DNA from: Lachnospiraceae bacterium
GTDB lineage: Bacteria; Bacillota; Clostridia; Lachnospirales; Lachnospiraceae
Assembly (NCBI GenBank): GCA_017428105.1
Contig: JAFRRM010000025.1
Coordinates: 1-64,000 of the forward strand
DNA: 64,000 nt
Direction of reading: 5' to 3'
Shown here: positions 32,162 through 40,657 of the stretch, piece after piece
Position numbering within the stretch: the first letter of the stretch is position 1
Layout of the letters: each line of letters begins with the position of its first letter
Notes under the pieces: model-generated
The model's input: only the letters and a program-made list of their open reading frames with translations
The model's database searches: none
Told to the model about the DNA's origin: nothing
Program-made: the position numbers and the translations under genes

Positions 32162-32993
32162 AGAAAGACTCATCCGGGATCTGACGGGGATCTTCCGGAA
32201 TTGTGAAGGCAATACCGTCCGCGCGGAGGAAGCCATGCCCGGCTGCGAGGGGCTGGTCATTTTTGAAGATCCGATCTTCGGCTTCAGCAGCGCGGCCGAT
32301 CCGATCTACCTCACGTTCAAACGAGAAGAGGTCATCGGCAGCAACTTCCTGCTTCCGGCGGAATGGCTTCCGGAAGCGCGCTCCGTGATCTCCTTCTTCC
32401 TCCCGTTTACCGAGGCGGTCCGGCGTTCCAACCGGGACGATCCGGAGAACATCTCCCCCGCGTGGCTCCACGGGCGCATCGAGGGACAGGCCTGCATCAC
32501 GGAGTTCACGGGGCGGATCGAAAATTATTTCAGAGACCGCGGGATCAGGACCTGCGTGCCGGCTACGGACCCGCGCTTTGCCGTCCGGACGTCCGTACTG
32601 CCCGAAGGTGACCCCAAAGGCCTGCATATCGCAAGCAACTGGTCCGAGCGGCACATTGCCTTTGCGTCGGGACTGGGCACGTTCTGTCTTTCGCGCGGGC
32701 TTATTTCCGTCAGAGGCGTGGCCGGGCGGTACGGAAGCGTCATCGTGTCCGAAGAGATCGCGCCGGATGAAAGGCCCTATTCGGAAGTTTATGAATACTG
32801 TTCCCGCTGCGGGGCCTGCGTACGCCGCTGTCCGGCCGGCGCCATCACGCTGGAGGGCGGCAAGAATCAGACAAAGTGCCGGCAGTGGATGGATCAGATG
32901 AAGATCCGCTATTCCCCGCGCTACGGCTGCGGCAAGTGCCAGACCGGCGTTCCCTGCGAAAGCGGGATCCCGGAGAAAGGCAAGCAGCGCTGA
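32148..32993 (+). CDS. 4Fe-4S protein related to epoxyqueuosine reductase
   Basis: A 281-residue protein starting inside the preceding gene. The N-terminal two-thirds (SVISFFLPFTEAVRRSN, WSERHIAFASGLGTFCLSRGLIS) resembles the catalytic part of QueG-like proteins. A ferredoxin-type motif CSRCGACVRRCPAGAI (near residues 222-237) is followed by CGKCQTGVPCE near the C-terminus, enough for two clusters. True QueG is longer, has a HEAT domain and binds cobalamin; the similarity here supports a related reductase, not queuosine synthesis itself. Redox partner and substrate are unknown. Confidence 0.82.
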   Translation: MDARKERLIRDLTGIFRNCEGNTVRAEEAMPGCEGLVIFEDPIFGFSSAADPIYLTFKREEVIGSNFLLPAEWLPEARSVISFFLPFTEAVRRSNRDDPENISPAWLHGRIEGQACITEFTGRIENYFRDRGIRTCVPATDPRFAVRTSVLPEGDPKGLHIASNWSERHIAFASGLGTFCLSRGLISVRGVAGRYGSVIVSEEIAPDERPYSEVYEYCSRCGACVRRCPAGAITLEGGKNQTKCRQWMDQMKIRYSPRYGCGKCQTGVPCESGIPEKGKQR

Positions 32994-33066
32994 TCTCCGG
33001 CCGGGCGTGGCGCCGCCTTTCCCGGAAGCAGCGGCAGAGAGCAAAAAAAGCCCAGGATCCGCAATT

Positions 33067-33081
33067 GCAACGCTGCGTTGC
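33067..33081. promoter_or_regulatory. Palindromic candidate operator upstream of the first XRE-membrane gene
   Basis: GCAACGC-T-GCGTTGC is a perfect 7+1+7 palindrome. It ends 12 bases before a GATAAT (33094-33099) that may be the -10 box, so a bound repressor would cover the promoter. A very similar palindrome precedes the paralogue at 56061. Confidence 0.55.
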
Positions 33082-33171
33082 GGATCTTCCAGCGATAATT
33101 GGTGGAATGCAATGGCAAAAAAGGGTACGCTGACGTCATCTCAAGGACAAAAAGAACAGGAGGTCCTGAAA

Positions 33172-33714
33172 ATGACGATCGGTGAAAGATTAACGGAATT
33201 ACGCAAGAGCAGGGGGCTGTCCCAGGAAGAGCTGGCGGCTCAGCTGACGCTGACCCGGCAGACGATCTCCAAATGGGAGCTGGGCCAGTCCTCCCCGGAC
33301 ATTGAATATGTGATCGCGCTGTGCGACCTGTTCGGCGTCTCCGCGGATTATCTGCTGAAAGGAGAGGCGTCGGAAAAGCAAGCGGCGCCGGAGCAGGAAG
33401 TGCATTCGCAGCCCGCCGGGCTGCCGCCCCGCGCGGAACGGGAAAAGAATTGGATGATCTTCGGCCTCGGCATGGCGGTCAGTTCCCTGGCGTTTCTGGT
33501 GATCGTTTATTTCCTGATCATGTCCATCGTCCATCCGTGGATCACGGACATGAACGGCAGGTCCTACACGGGGCTGGCCGGCTGGCTGCTGGGAAACAAC
33601 GCCGTCCCCTGGTTCATTGCAGCGGTCGTGCTCCTGCTGGCCGGGCTGGGCACAGCGGTCTTCGGGATCGTCCGGAAGCCCCGGCTGGCGGCAGAGAAAG
33701 AAGCGGCGAAATAA
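33172..33714 (+). CDS. XRE-family regulator with two membrane segments
   Basis: A 180-residue protein. An N-terminal Cro/C1-type HTH (ERLTELRKSRGLSQEELAAQL, recognition helix TRQTISKWELGQS) occupies residues ~5-62. A linker follows, then two membrane segments (~101-125, MIFGLGMAVSSLAFLVIVYF, and ~151-172, FIAAVVLLLAGLGTAVFGIV). It should be a membrane-tethered DNA-binding protein. I chose ATG 33172 because ACAGGAGG is at 33156-33163. A paralogue with the same layout lies at 55453-56061. Targets are unknown; it may regulate itself through the palindrome at 33067. Confidence 0.88.
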   Translation: MTIGERLTELRKSRGLSQEELAAQLTLTRQTISKWELGQSSPDIEYVIALCDLFGVSADYLLKGEASEKQAAPEQEVHSQPAGLPPRAEREKNWMIFGLGMAVSSLAFLVIVYFLIMSIVHPWITDMNGRSYTGLAGWLLGNNAVPWFIAAVVLLLAGLGTAVFGIVRKPRLAAEKEAAK

Positions 33715-33726
33715 GTCCAAAGCCGT

Positions 33727-33776
33727 AAAATGTCGGAAAGGCACAGCGGAAGCGCCGTCTTTCCGACATTTTTTAT
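33727..33776 (+). terminator. Terminator of the XRE-membrane gene
   Basis: AAAATGTCGGAAAG (33727-33740) pairs with CTTTCCGACATTTT (33759-33772), a 14-base-pair stem followed by more T's. Confidence 0.9.
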
Positions 33777-33845
33777 TATATGTGTTTGTATTTTTTCGGG
33801 CAGACGATCCATATGCAGATTGTTCCGCCGGTACGGGCGGAACGG

Positions 33846-33875
33846 TTGACAGAGTTTTCCTCCGTGTGCTATGAT
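33846..33875 (+). promoter_or_regulatory. Promoter of the met leader and metQNI operon
   Basis: TTGACA at 33846-33851, an 18-base spacer and TATGAT at 33870-33875. Transcription should start near 33882, giving a leader of about 230 bases before metQ. Confidence 0.7.
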
Positions 33876-33913
33876 GCCTGCATCCCGAATATGACTCAAA
33901 AGAGGAGAAGCCG

Positions 33914-34006
33914 ATGAAGGCAGCCGGAAGGAACTTCATGATGATGATGTTCATGCACATGTCGATGGACATGTGCGATTCGTGCTGCATCCGGCTTTCC
34001 GACTGA
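33914..34006 (+). CDS. Methionine/cysteine-rich leader peptide of the metQNI operon
   Basis: A 30-codon gene with AGAGGAG a few bases upstream. It encodes eight internal methionines (residues 9-12, 14, 16, 18 and 20; the core reads MMMMFMHMSMDMCDSCC) and three cysteines (21, 24, 25), then IRLSD and TGA. Such a density of Met codons is hallmark behaviour of attenuation leaders such as trpL or hisL, where the ribosome stalls when the charged tRNA is scarce. Bases 33955-33976, within the Met codons, form a perfect nine-pair hairpin. An intrinsic terminator follows 34 bases after the stop. Function as a sensor of Met-tRNA, and perhaps Cys-tRNA, is inference. Confidence 0.8.
   Translation: MKAAGRNFMMMMFMHMSMDMCDSCCIRLSD
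33955..33976 (+). promoter_or_regulatory. Hairpin formed by Met codons within the leader gene
   Basis: GCACATGTC (33955-33963), loop GATG, GACATGTGC (33968-33976) form nine perfect pairs. A ribosome stalled on codons 9-20 would keep it open. Confidence 0.65.
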
Positions 34007-34040
34007 GCCTTCCGACCGTCCGCGTCCCGGCACGCGGCCC

Positions 34041-34075
34041 AAGAGAGGGACTTCATCGGAAGTCCCTCTCTTTTT
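34041..34075 (+). terminator. Attenuator terminator upstream of metQ
   Basis: AAGAGAGGGACTTC (34041-34054), loop ATCG and its exact complement (34059-34072) make a 14-pair stem followed by T's. It lies between the leader stop and metQ, so it would block the operon unless it is prevented from forming. A smaller stem CCGCGT/ACGCGG sits just upstream at 34020-34037, and CGTGCTG at 33981-33987 can pair with CGGCACG at 34028-34034 as an alternative fold. Confidence 0.85.
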
Positions 34076-34110
34076 GTTTATCCGGGAAAATGATGAGAAG
34101 GAGAACTGTC

Positions 34111-34956
34111 ATGAAAAAAACCATCGCCCTGATCCTCGCCCTCGTCTGCGCGCTCTCGCTCGCCGCTTGCGGCAAAAAATCCTCTTCGGTCCTGATCGCC
34201 GTGCCGAACGACCCCACCAATGAGGGCCGCGCTCTCCTGCTGCTGCAGGCGCACGGACTGATCAAACTGAAAGACGGCGCCGGCCTGACCGCGACCGTAC
34301 AGGATATCGCGGAGAACCCGCAGAACATCGAGTTCCGCGAAGTGGAAGCCGCACAGATCCCGAACATCCGCAAGGACGTGGATTACGCCGTGATCAACAC
34401 GAACTATGCGCTGGCCGCCGGCATCGATCCCGCCAAGGAGGCGCTGCTGGTGGAGAATTCCGAGTCGCCGTACGTGAACATCCTGGCGGTGAGGTCCGGC
34501 AATGAAAATTCGCCGCTCGTCAAGGCCCTGGCCGCCGCTCTCACCAGTCAGAAAGTGGTGGATTTCATCAACAGCACCTACACCGGACAGGTCGTGGCTG
34601 CGGTGAAGAGCCCCACGGACGGCTTCGACAGCAGCGTCGACTACGCCGCACTGGCCGGACAGAAGATCTCCGTCGCCTGCTCGCCCAATCCGCACGCGGA
34701 GATCCTGGAACTGGTGAAGGGCATCCTGGCCGAGAAAAACATTACACTGGAGATCAGGGTCTTTGAGGATTACGTGATCCCCAACACCGCGGTGGAGGAC
34801 GGCGAGATCGACGCCAACTACTTCCAGCACGTCCCGTATCTGGAGGAGTTCAACGGATCGCGCGGCACGCACCTGGTGAACGTAGCCGGCGTGCACATCG
34901 AGCCCCTGTGCCTCTACGGCGGCCGGCAGAACGATCTGAAGGCGCTGGGCAAGTGA
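34111..34956 (+). CDS. metQ: Methionine ABC transporter substrate-binding lipoprotein MetQ
   Basis: A 281-residue NlpA-family lipoprotein: signal peptide with lipobox LSLAAC (Cys20), then VLIAVPNDPTNEGRALLLLQAHGLIKL. The family segments VEAAQIPNIRKDVDYAVINTNYALAAGI and NEN..PLVKALAAAL are clear. It captures L- or D-methionine outside the membrane and delivers it to MetI/MetN. The start is fixed by AAGGAG at 34097-34102; a longer frame would run back through the attenuator. It is the first gene of metQ-metN-metI, an order that differs from the common metN-I-Q but occurs in Clostridia. Expression is probably set by the upstream leader. Confidence 0.93.
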   Translation: MKKTIALILALVCALSLAACGKKSSSVLIAVPNDPTNEGRALLLLQAHGLIKLKDGAGLTATVQDIAENPQNIEFREVEAAQIPNIRKDVDYAVINTNYALAAGIDPAKEALLVENSESPYVNILAVRSGNENSPLVKALAAALTSQKVVDFINSTYTGQVVAAVKSPTDGFDSSVDYAALAGQKISVACSPNPHAEILELVKGILAEKNITLEIRVFEDYVIPNTAVEDGEIDANYFQHVPYLEEFNGSRGTHLVNVAGVHIEPLCLYGGRQNDLKALGK

Positions 34957-34957
34957 T

Positions 34958-35960
<1,003 letters not shown>

Positions 35961-35971
<11 letters not shown>

Positions 35972-36665
35972 TCTGTTCGATCCCGCCAAGGCGGCGGAAG
36001 CCTGGCGCGTGATCGTCAGCGCCTTCCCGCTGGCCCTCTGGGAAACGTTTTACGTGACGCTGCTCTCCACCCTGTTTGCCGTCCTGATCGGCCTGCCGCT
36101 GGGCGTGCTGCTGGTGGCGGGCGAAAAAGGCGGCGTGCTGCCGCTGCCCGGCTGGCTGATGAAGCTGCTGAACATGGCGGTGAACGTGCTCCGTTCCGTG
36201 CCGTTCCTGATCCTGATGATCATGGTGATCCCGCTGACGCGGGCGATCGTGGGGACGTCGGTCGGGACGGTCGCCTCCATCGTGCCGCTCGTCATCGCCG
36301 CGTTCCCGTTCGTGGCGCGGCTGGCGGAAAGCAGCCTGCGCGAGGTGGACCCGAACCTGATCGAGATGGCGCAGTCCTTCGGGGCGTCGCCCTGGCAGAT
36401 CATCCGGAAGGTGATGATCCCGGAGAGCGTGCCGTCGCTGATCTCGAACGCGACCATCGCGGTGACGACGATCCTGGGCTACTCGGCCATGAGCGGGATC
36501 ATCGGAGGCGGCGGGCTGGGCAAGATCGCCATCGATTACGGCTACTACCGCTACCGCTACCTGATCATGCTGGCTGCGGCCCTGCTGCTGGTGCTGCTGG
36601 TGCAGCTGTTCCAGACGTTCGGAAGCCGGCTGGCGTCCCGGACGGACAAGCGGCTGAAGCGGTGA
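35961..36665 (+). CDS. metI: Methionine ABC transporter permease MetI
   Basis: A 234-residue inner-membrane permease with about five membrane helices. FYVTLLSTLFAVLIGLPLGVLLV opens it. The EAA coupling motif is VDPNLIEMAQSFGASPWQIIRKVMIPESVPSL, which contacts MetN. GYSAMSGIIGGGGLGKIAIDYGYYRY is the conserved end of MetI proteins. The ATG lies within metN, so translation is coupled. AGAGGAGG precedes it at 35944-35951. It completes the transporter and no terminator is obvious before the next gene at 36724. Confidence 0.96.
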
Positions 36666-36723
36666 GCGGATGACCGCGCAGGGCCCGCCCCGTTCCGTTC
36701 AAGACCGCCTGTGAGGAAAGATC

Positions 36724-37362
36724 ATGTCTGATTACCGTGAACTGATGCCTTTTCTGGACTGCGGGAGGCTGGTCCGGCTGCCTTCGAAAAAAAGAAAGCG
36801 CCTGGCCGCACTCGCCTGGCTCGCCGAGCATATCCCGCCGGAAAAGTATTACACCGAAAGTGAATTTGACGCGCTGCTGGACCGGCTGCACACTTTCCGG
36901 GATCCTGCTGCGCTGCGCAGGGAACTGTGCGAGGTCTCCCTGGTCCGCCGCACACCGGACGGATCCGTGTACCGGCTGGATCCGGAAGGCCCGTCCCTGG
37001 AGGAACTGATTGGGAAATACTGCGGCGAAACGCCGGAACCGGCGGTGGAGTCCGAAACGCTTCCCGGCCCGTTCGCGTTTCCGGACGTCAGTGAGGAGGA
37101 TCTGACCCATGCCGCCGAATTCAGGGAACGCATCCATGCGGAGGCCCTGGCGATCGTGCGGCGCGTCCGGCCGGAGGCGGCGGAAGTCGTCGACCCGTAT
37201 CCTGTCGAGGCATATTTCCAGCGGCACTGGGATTATCCCGGCGCGTGGTATACCGTCGTCGCGATCCCCGAAAGCTCGGGCAGCCGGGAAGCGCTGCTCG
37301 ACAGGATCGTAAGAGAAACGCTGGCGCAGAGCAGGAAAAACGCCGGTACACAGCAGGTTTGA
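36724..37362 (+). CDS. DUF2087-domain protein
   Basis: A 212-residue cytoplasmic protein. The first ~95 residues match the DUF2087 pattern: PFLDCGRLVRLPSKKRKRLAALAWLAEHIPPEKYYTESEFDALLDRLHTFRDPAALRREL, with the terminal arginine-rich wing VRRTPDGSVYRLD. DUF2087 domains look like winged-helix modules and often follow ArsR/MarR regulators. The C-terminal half (HAAEFRERIHAEALAIVRRV ... YPGAWYTVVAIPESSGSREALL) is unassigned. Position after metI suggests possible co-transcription, but a link to methionine is not shown. A terminator follows. Confidence 0.75.
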   Translation: MSDYRELMPFLDCGRLVRLPSKKRKRLAALAWLAEHIPPEKYYTESEFDALLDRLHTFRDPAALRRELCEVSLVRRTPDGSVYRLDPEGPSLEELIGKYCGETPEPAVESETLPGPFAFPDVSEEDLTHAAEFRERIHAEALAIVRRVRPEAAEVVDPYPVEAYFQRHWDYPGAWYTVVAIPESSGSREALLDRIVRETLAQSRKNAGTQQV

Positions 37363-37380
37363 GGAAGAAAGGCCGATATA

Positions 37381-37414
37381 AAAAACCGGAAGCCGACCCG
37401 GGCTTCCGGTTTTT
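37381..37414. terminator. Terminator between the DUF2087 gene and the leftward homoserine dehydrogenase
   Basis: AAAACCGGAAGCC (37381-37393) pairs with GGCTTCCGGTTTT (37400-37412), with A's and T's on the two sides, so it can act in both directions. Confidence 0.85.
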
Positions 37415-37455
37415 GTATGCTCCGCCGGACAGCACGGTCCGTCCGTTCCTTCCGG

Positions 37456-38574
37456 TCAAAGGTCCGTTTCTCCGATCAGTGCGGCAAAGACCGCTTCTCC
37501 GGCGGCCAGACGGGCCGTCAGCGCCTGCGTGAATTCAGCTGTATCGCGCGGATCCGTGACACGGGAACCTGCAGCGTCCCGCACATACCAGCGCGTCAGC
37601 CAGCCGCGGTCGTCCGGAACGGCCGGGGTGAATTCCTTTTGATAGAATACCGGTTTTTCCGGCGCTTTCTCCGCGATGTCGCGCAGATCCCGCACGACGC
37701 TGAGTGCGGTCGTCAGCGGGCCGGAGGCCACACCGCCGAAGCTGTACAGGCCGCCGCGGACGCCCCGGCACCAGATGCGGCATCCGCTGTTCCAGACGGC
37801 GGCTTCCGGGTCCGTCATCGGCACGAAAGCCGGTGCGGTCAGGAGGCGGATCCGGCCGTCCTTCGTGCGAAAAGCGCGGTTGCTCAGGCGCACCGTGCAG
37901 CCCATCTCCGCCGCGGCCTTCAGGTCTTCCGGCTGCAGATGACGGATCCCGAACACAGGGATCCGCTCTTCCGGCAAGACGCAGTCAAATGCGGTATTGG
38001 CGGAGATCAGCAGTTTCCGGCGGGCGTCCAGACCGTCGATGTCCGCGGAAGGATCCCGTTCAGCGTAGCCTTCTTCCTGCGCGGCCGCCAGCGCGTCCGC
38101 GAAGCTCAGACCGTTCCGGATCATACGGCTGATGATCAGGTTGCATGTGGCGTTCATGATCCCGCCCAGTGCGTCGACCGGATCGGCGCTTTTCAGGCTC
38201 TCCAGGTTCGGCAGCCAGGGCACCCCGCCGCCCACCGCGGCGGTGAAGCGGAACGCGGCGCCGTGTTCCGCCGCCAGTTCCGCCAGTTCCCGGTAATGCG
38301 CGGCGACCACGGCTTTATTGGCCGTCACCACGTTTTTCCCGGCCCGGAGCGCTTCGCACAGCCAGGTATGGGCCGGCTCCACGCCGCCCAGCGTCTCCAC
38401 CACGGTATCGATCTCCGGATCCTGCAGAATCGCCTCGCGGGAGGAATCCAGCGCGGCGAACCCCGCCGGGGCATGGCGGGTAAATATCCGTTTTACGGAC
38501 ATGTCGGAGCGTCCGCGCAGCAGGATCTCCACGCTGCCGCCGATCGTGCCCAGGCCCCATATCGCGATCTTCAT
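37456..38574 (-). CDS. Homoserine dehydrogenase
   Basis: A 372-residue NAD(P)-dependent dehydrogenase converting aspartate-semialdehyde to homoserine, the branch towards methionine and threonine. The Rossmann motif is IAIWGLGTIGGSVE. The catalytic region reads AAVGGGVPWLPNLESL, ALGGIMNATCNLIISRM, AAAQEEGYAERDPSADIDGLDARRKL, close to the homoserine dehydrogenase signature but with NATCN instead of NGTTN. No ACT domain is present, so threonine feedback of the usual kind is not expected. ATG 38574 follows AAAGGAGACAG; the longer frame is unlikely. It is downstream of the glycosylase gene on the same strand and is convergent with the met operon. Confidence 0.88.
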   Translation of the reverse strand: MKIAIWGLGTIGGSVEILLRGRSDMSVKRIFTRHAPAGFAALDSSREAILQDPEIDTVVETLGGVEPAHTWLCEALRAGKNVVTANKAVVAAHYRELAELAAEHGAAFRFTAAVGGGVPWLPNLESLKSADPVDALGGIMNATCNLIISRMIRNGLSFADALAAAQEEGYAERDPSADIDGLDARRKLLISANTAFDCVLPEERIPVFGIRHLQPEDLKAAAEMGCTVRLSNRAFRTKDGRIRLLTAPAFVPMTDPEAAVWNSGCRIWCRGVRGGLYSFGGVASGPLTTALSVVRDLRDIAEKAPEKPVFYQKEFTPAVPDDRGWLTRWYVRDAAGSRVTDPRDTAEFTQALTARLAAGEAVFAALIGETDL

Positions 38575-38639
38575 CAATTCTCTGTCTCCTTTGAGATCAT
38601 TCTTCTGCCGGTTTCCGCTGACACGCGTTTTCCGTCTTT

Positions 38640-39116
38640 CTATTCCCGGATGCACTTCCACGCTTCCGTCAGCCGTTCCACGCTCCACGCGGCATTGGCC
38701 GGGCTCGTGGACGGCAGACAGACCGCCGGCCGCCCGGTCGCGGGCTCCGCATACTTCTGATAATACTTATACGCCGTTTTTCCGTTCACGTAAACCGTCC
38801 GGATGTCCGCCGCCCGCAGGATCCGGTCCAGGTCATTGGCTGTCACGTTCCGGATGCTGGCGTCTGAAGATCCGGTGATGTCGCAGGACGCGATCACGTC
38901 CCAGACCGCGATATGATTCCGCAGCAGGAACGCCCGCTTCTCTTCCACCGTCTGCGGGACGGGCTCCCCGAATACAGCGGCCGTCACCTTCCAGAAACGG
39001 TTCTGCGGATGTCCGTAAAAGAAGCAGGCCTCCCGCGATCTGACAGACGGAAAACTCCCGAGGATCAGGATGCGCGACGCCCCGTCATATACCGGCGGGA
39101 TCGGATGAACGATCAT
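38640..39116 (-). CDS. DNA-deoxyinosine glycosylase (uracil-DNA glycosylase family 6)
   Basis: A 158-residue DNA repair enzyme. LILGSFPSVRSREACFFYGHPQNRFW is the characteristic first motif, and LPSTSPANA replaces the HPSP motif of classical uracil glycosylases. These match the hypoxanthine-DNA glycosylase group, which removes hypoxanthine arising from adenine deamination. The middle HIAVWDVIASCDITGSSDASIRN is also typical. It sits 65 bases upstream of the homoserine dehydrogenase gene on the minus strand and may share its transcript, without an obvious functional link. Confidence 0.9.
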   Translation of the reverse strand: MIVHPIPPVYDGASRILILGSFPSVRSREACFFYGHPQNRFWKVTAAVFGEPVPQTVEEKRAFLLRNHIAVWDVIASCDITGSSDASIRNVTANDLDRILRAADIRTVYVNGKTAYKYYQKYAEPATGRPAVCLPSTSPANAAWSVERLTEAWKCIRE

Positions 39117-39234
39117 TTTTTCTCCTCCGTTTTCGGGCTGCCGCCGATGTTTCGGCCGCAGTCCCGGCTGCAGCAGGTCCAGTCAAGGCATTTTATCGGA
39201 AAGGTTTTCCGGCTGATGAAGAAATGGCGGTCCC

Positions 39235-39320
39235 GGAACCGTCCCGCTGTCAGAAAACCTGACAAAGGAACCGTCCCCCTGTCAGAAAACCTGACGAAAG
39301 AACCGTCCCCCTGTCAGAAA
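39235..39320. repeat. About 2.7 tandem copies of a 32-bp repeat
   Basis: Units begin at 39235, 39267 and 39299. Each reads GGAACCGTCCCC-CTGTCAG then AAAACCTGAC. Each full unit contains the inverted repeat TGTCAG-5-CTGAC(A/G). The third copy is cut short by, and supplies, the last bases (stop codon TGA on the minus strand) of the CoA-transferase gene. Similar dispersed CCGTCCCC/TGTCAG repeats occur in other Clostridia genomes as far as I recall. Confidence 0.85.
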
Positions 39321-40630
39321 TTGCGGGCGGCGTAGTCCGCCAGGTCCGGGCGGAAGGCGGGGTGGGCGATGGCGGTCAGGGCTTCGGCGCGCTCGCGGAG
39401 GGTCTTGCCGGCCAGGGAGGCGATGCCGTATTCGGTCGCGACGTACTGGATCATGGTGCGCGGCGCGGAAACGGCGGAGCCGCCGGGGATGAAGGGGACG
39501 ATATTGGAGGTCAGGGTGCCGTCCTTTCTGGTATGGGTAGCGTTCGGGCAGACGAAGCCTTTGCCGCCTTCGGAGCGGTAGGCGCCTTCCAGGAAATCCA
39601 TCTGGCCGCCGATGCCGGAAAGCTGGCGGGTGCCGGCGGATTCGCCGTTCTCCTGGCCCATCAGGTCCACCTGCACGCCGCCGTTGATGGAGATCACGTT
39701 CTTCAGGCGCGCGATCCGCGCGGGGTCGTGGATATAATCGAGGTCGCCGGGCCGGAACAGGTCCGGGCACTCCGCGAGCCAGTCGTACAGGTCCTGTGAG
39801 CCCATCGCGAGGTTCCAGGCGGAGCGGCCGCGGTCGATCTCCTTGCGGGCGTTGGTCAGCTTGCCCGCGCGGTACAGGGCCAGGAATGCGTCGCTGATGG
39901 TCCCCGTGTGGCAGCCCAGGTCCTTCCGGTCCGAATCCGCGATCATGTTCGCCACCGCGAACGGCACGCCGCCCACGCCCAGGGACAGCACGGCGCCGTC
40001 CGGGATCTCGTTCACCACGAGCTCCGCGATCTTCCGGTCCGTTTCCGAGGCTTCGCGGTAGCTGCGCACGGGCAGCGGTTCGTGCTCCCCTTCCACGATA
40101 TAATCTGCCTCGGAAAGGTGGACGCGGTGCGAGCCCTCCGGTCCCTGCAGCATCGGATACCGTTCATTGATCTCAAAAATGACCGTGCGGGCGCTCTCGA
40201 AGATCATCCGCCAGGCGTAATTGGAGATGCCCAGCCCGCAATAGCCCGCCGCGTCCGGCCGCGAGACCGGGACGAAGGCGACGTCCGTGCGGATATAATG
40301 CCGGCGGTACAGGGTCGGCAGCGCGCGCAGCATCACCGGGAGAAACTGCACCAGGCCGCGCGCCTGCAGTTTCCGCTCATAGTCGCCGATGTGCCAGCTG
40401 TACCAGGAGAAGGCCTTCTGCTCCGGGTCGCATTCCACGGCCTCGATCCGCGGACGGATCACCAGGCCGCCGCGCAGCTTCACGTCACGCAGTTCGTCCC
40501 GCCGTGCGGCCAGCGCCCGGTCCAGCAGTTCGGGAAAGCCCGCGCCGAAGCCGTAATCCACCCAGTCGCCGGGGCGGACGGCCCGGACGGCCTGTTCCGG
40601 AGTCGTCATCCTGCTCAGGTATTCTGCCAT
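39314..40630 (-). CDS. Acetyl-CoA hydrolase/transferase family CoA-transferase
   Basis: A 438-residue enzyme of the family that includes 4-hydroxybutyrate and butyryl-CoA:acetate CoA-transferases (about 430-450 residues). Visible segments: YGFGAGFPELLDRALAARRDEL, VPVSRPDAAGYCGLGISN, IPDGAVLSLGVGGVPFAVA, DLGCHTGTISDAF, and the C-terminal MIQYVATEYGIASLAGKTLRERAEAL. The specific acyl group cannot be read from sequence alone. In a fermenter it could form butyrate, 4-hydroxybutyrate or crotonate CoA esters with acetate. The gene follows the LysR gene by 27 bases, so LysR and its target may be in one operon. The C-terminal codons merge into a 32-bp repeat. Confidence 0.9.
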   Translation of the reverse strand: MAEYLSRMTTPEQAVRAVRPGDWVDYGFGAGFPELLDRALAARRDELRDVKLRGGLVIRPRIEAVECDPEQKAFSWYSWHIGDYERKLQARGLVQFLPVMLRALPTLYRRHYIRTDVAFVPVSRPDAAGYCGLGISNYAWRMIFESARTVIFEINERYPMLQGPEGSHRVHLSEADYIVEGEHEPLPVRSYREASETDRKIAELVVNEIPDGAVLSLGVGGVPFAVANMIADSDRKDLGCHTGTISDAFLALYRAGKLTNARKEIDRGRSAWNLAMGSQDLYDWLAECPDLFRPGDLDYIHDPARIARLKNVISINGGVQVDLMGQENGESAGTRQLSGIGGQMDFLEGAYRSEGGKGFVCPNATHTRKDGTLTSNIVPFIPGGSAVSAPRTMIQYVATEYGIASLAGKTLRERAEALTAIAHPAFRPDLADYAARNF

Positions 40631-40657
40631 TTTTCTCTCCTTCCGGCCTGCGCGGCC

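Noticed and set aside
33876..34110. SAM riboswitch or T-box in the met leader
   Set aside because: I found neither the S-box core segments nor a T-box sequence. The leader is largely taken up by the Met-rich ORF and one terminator.
39235..39320. CRISPR array
   Set aside because: The 32-bp units are directly adjacent, with no unique spacers and no cas genes nearby.
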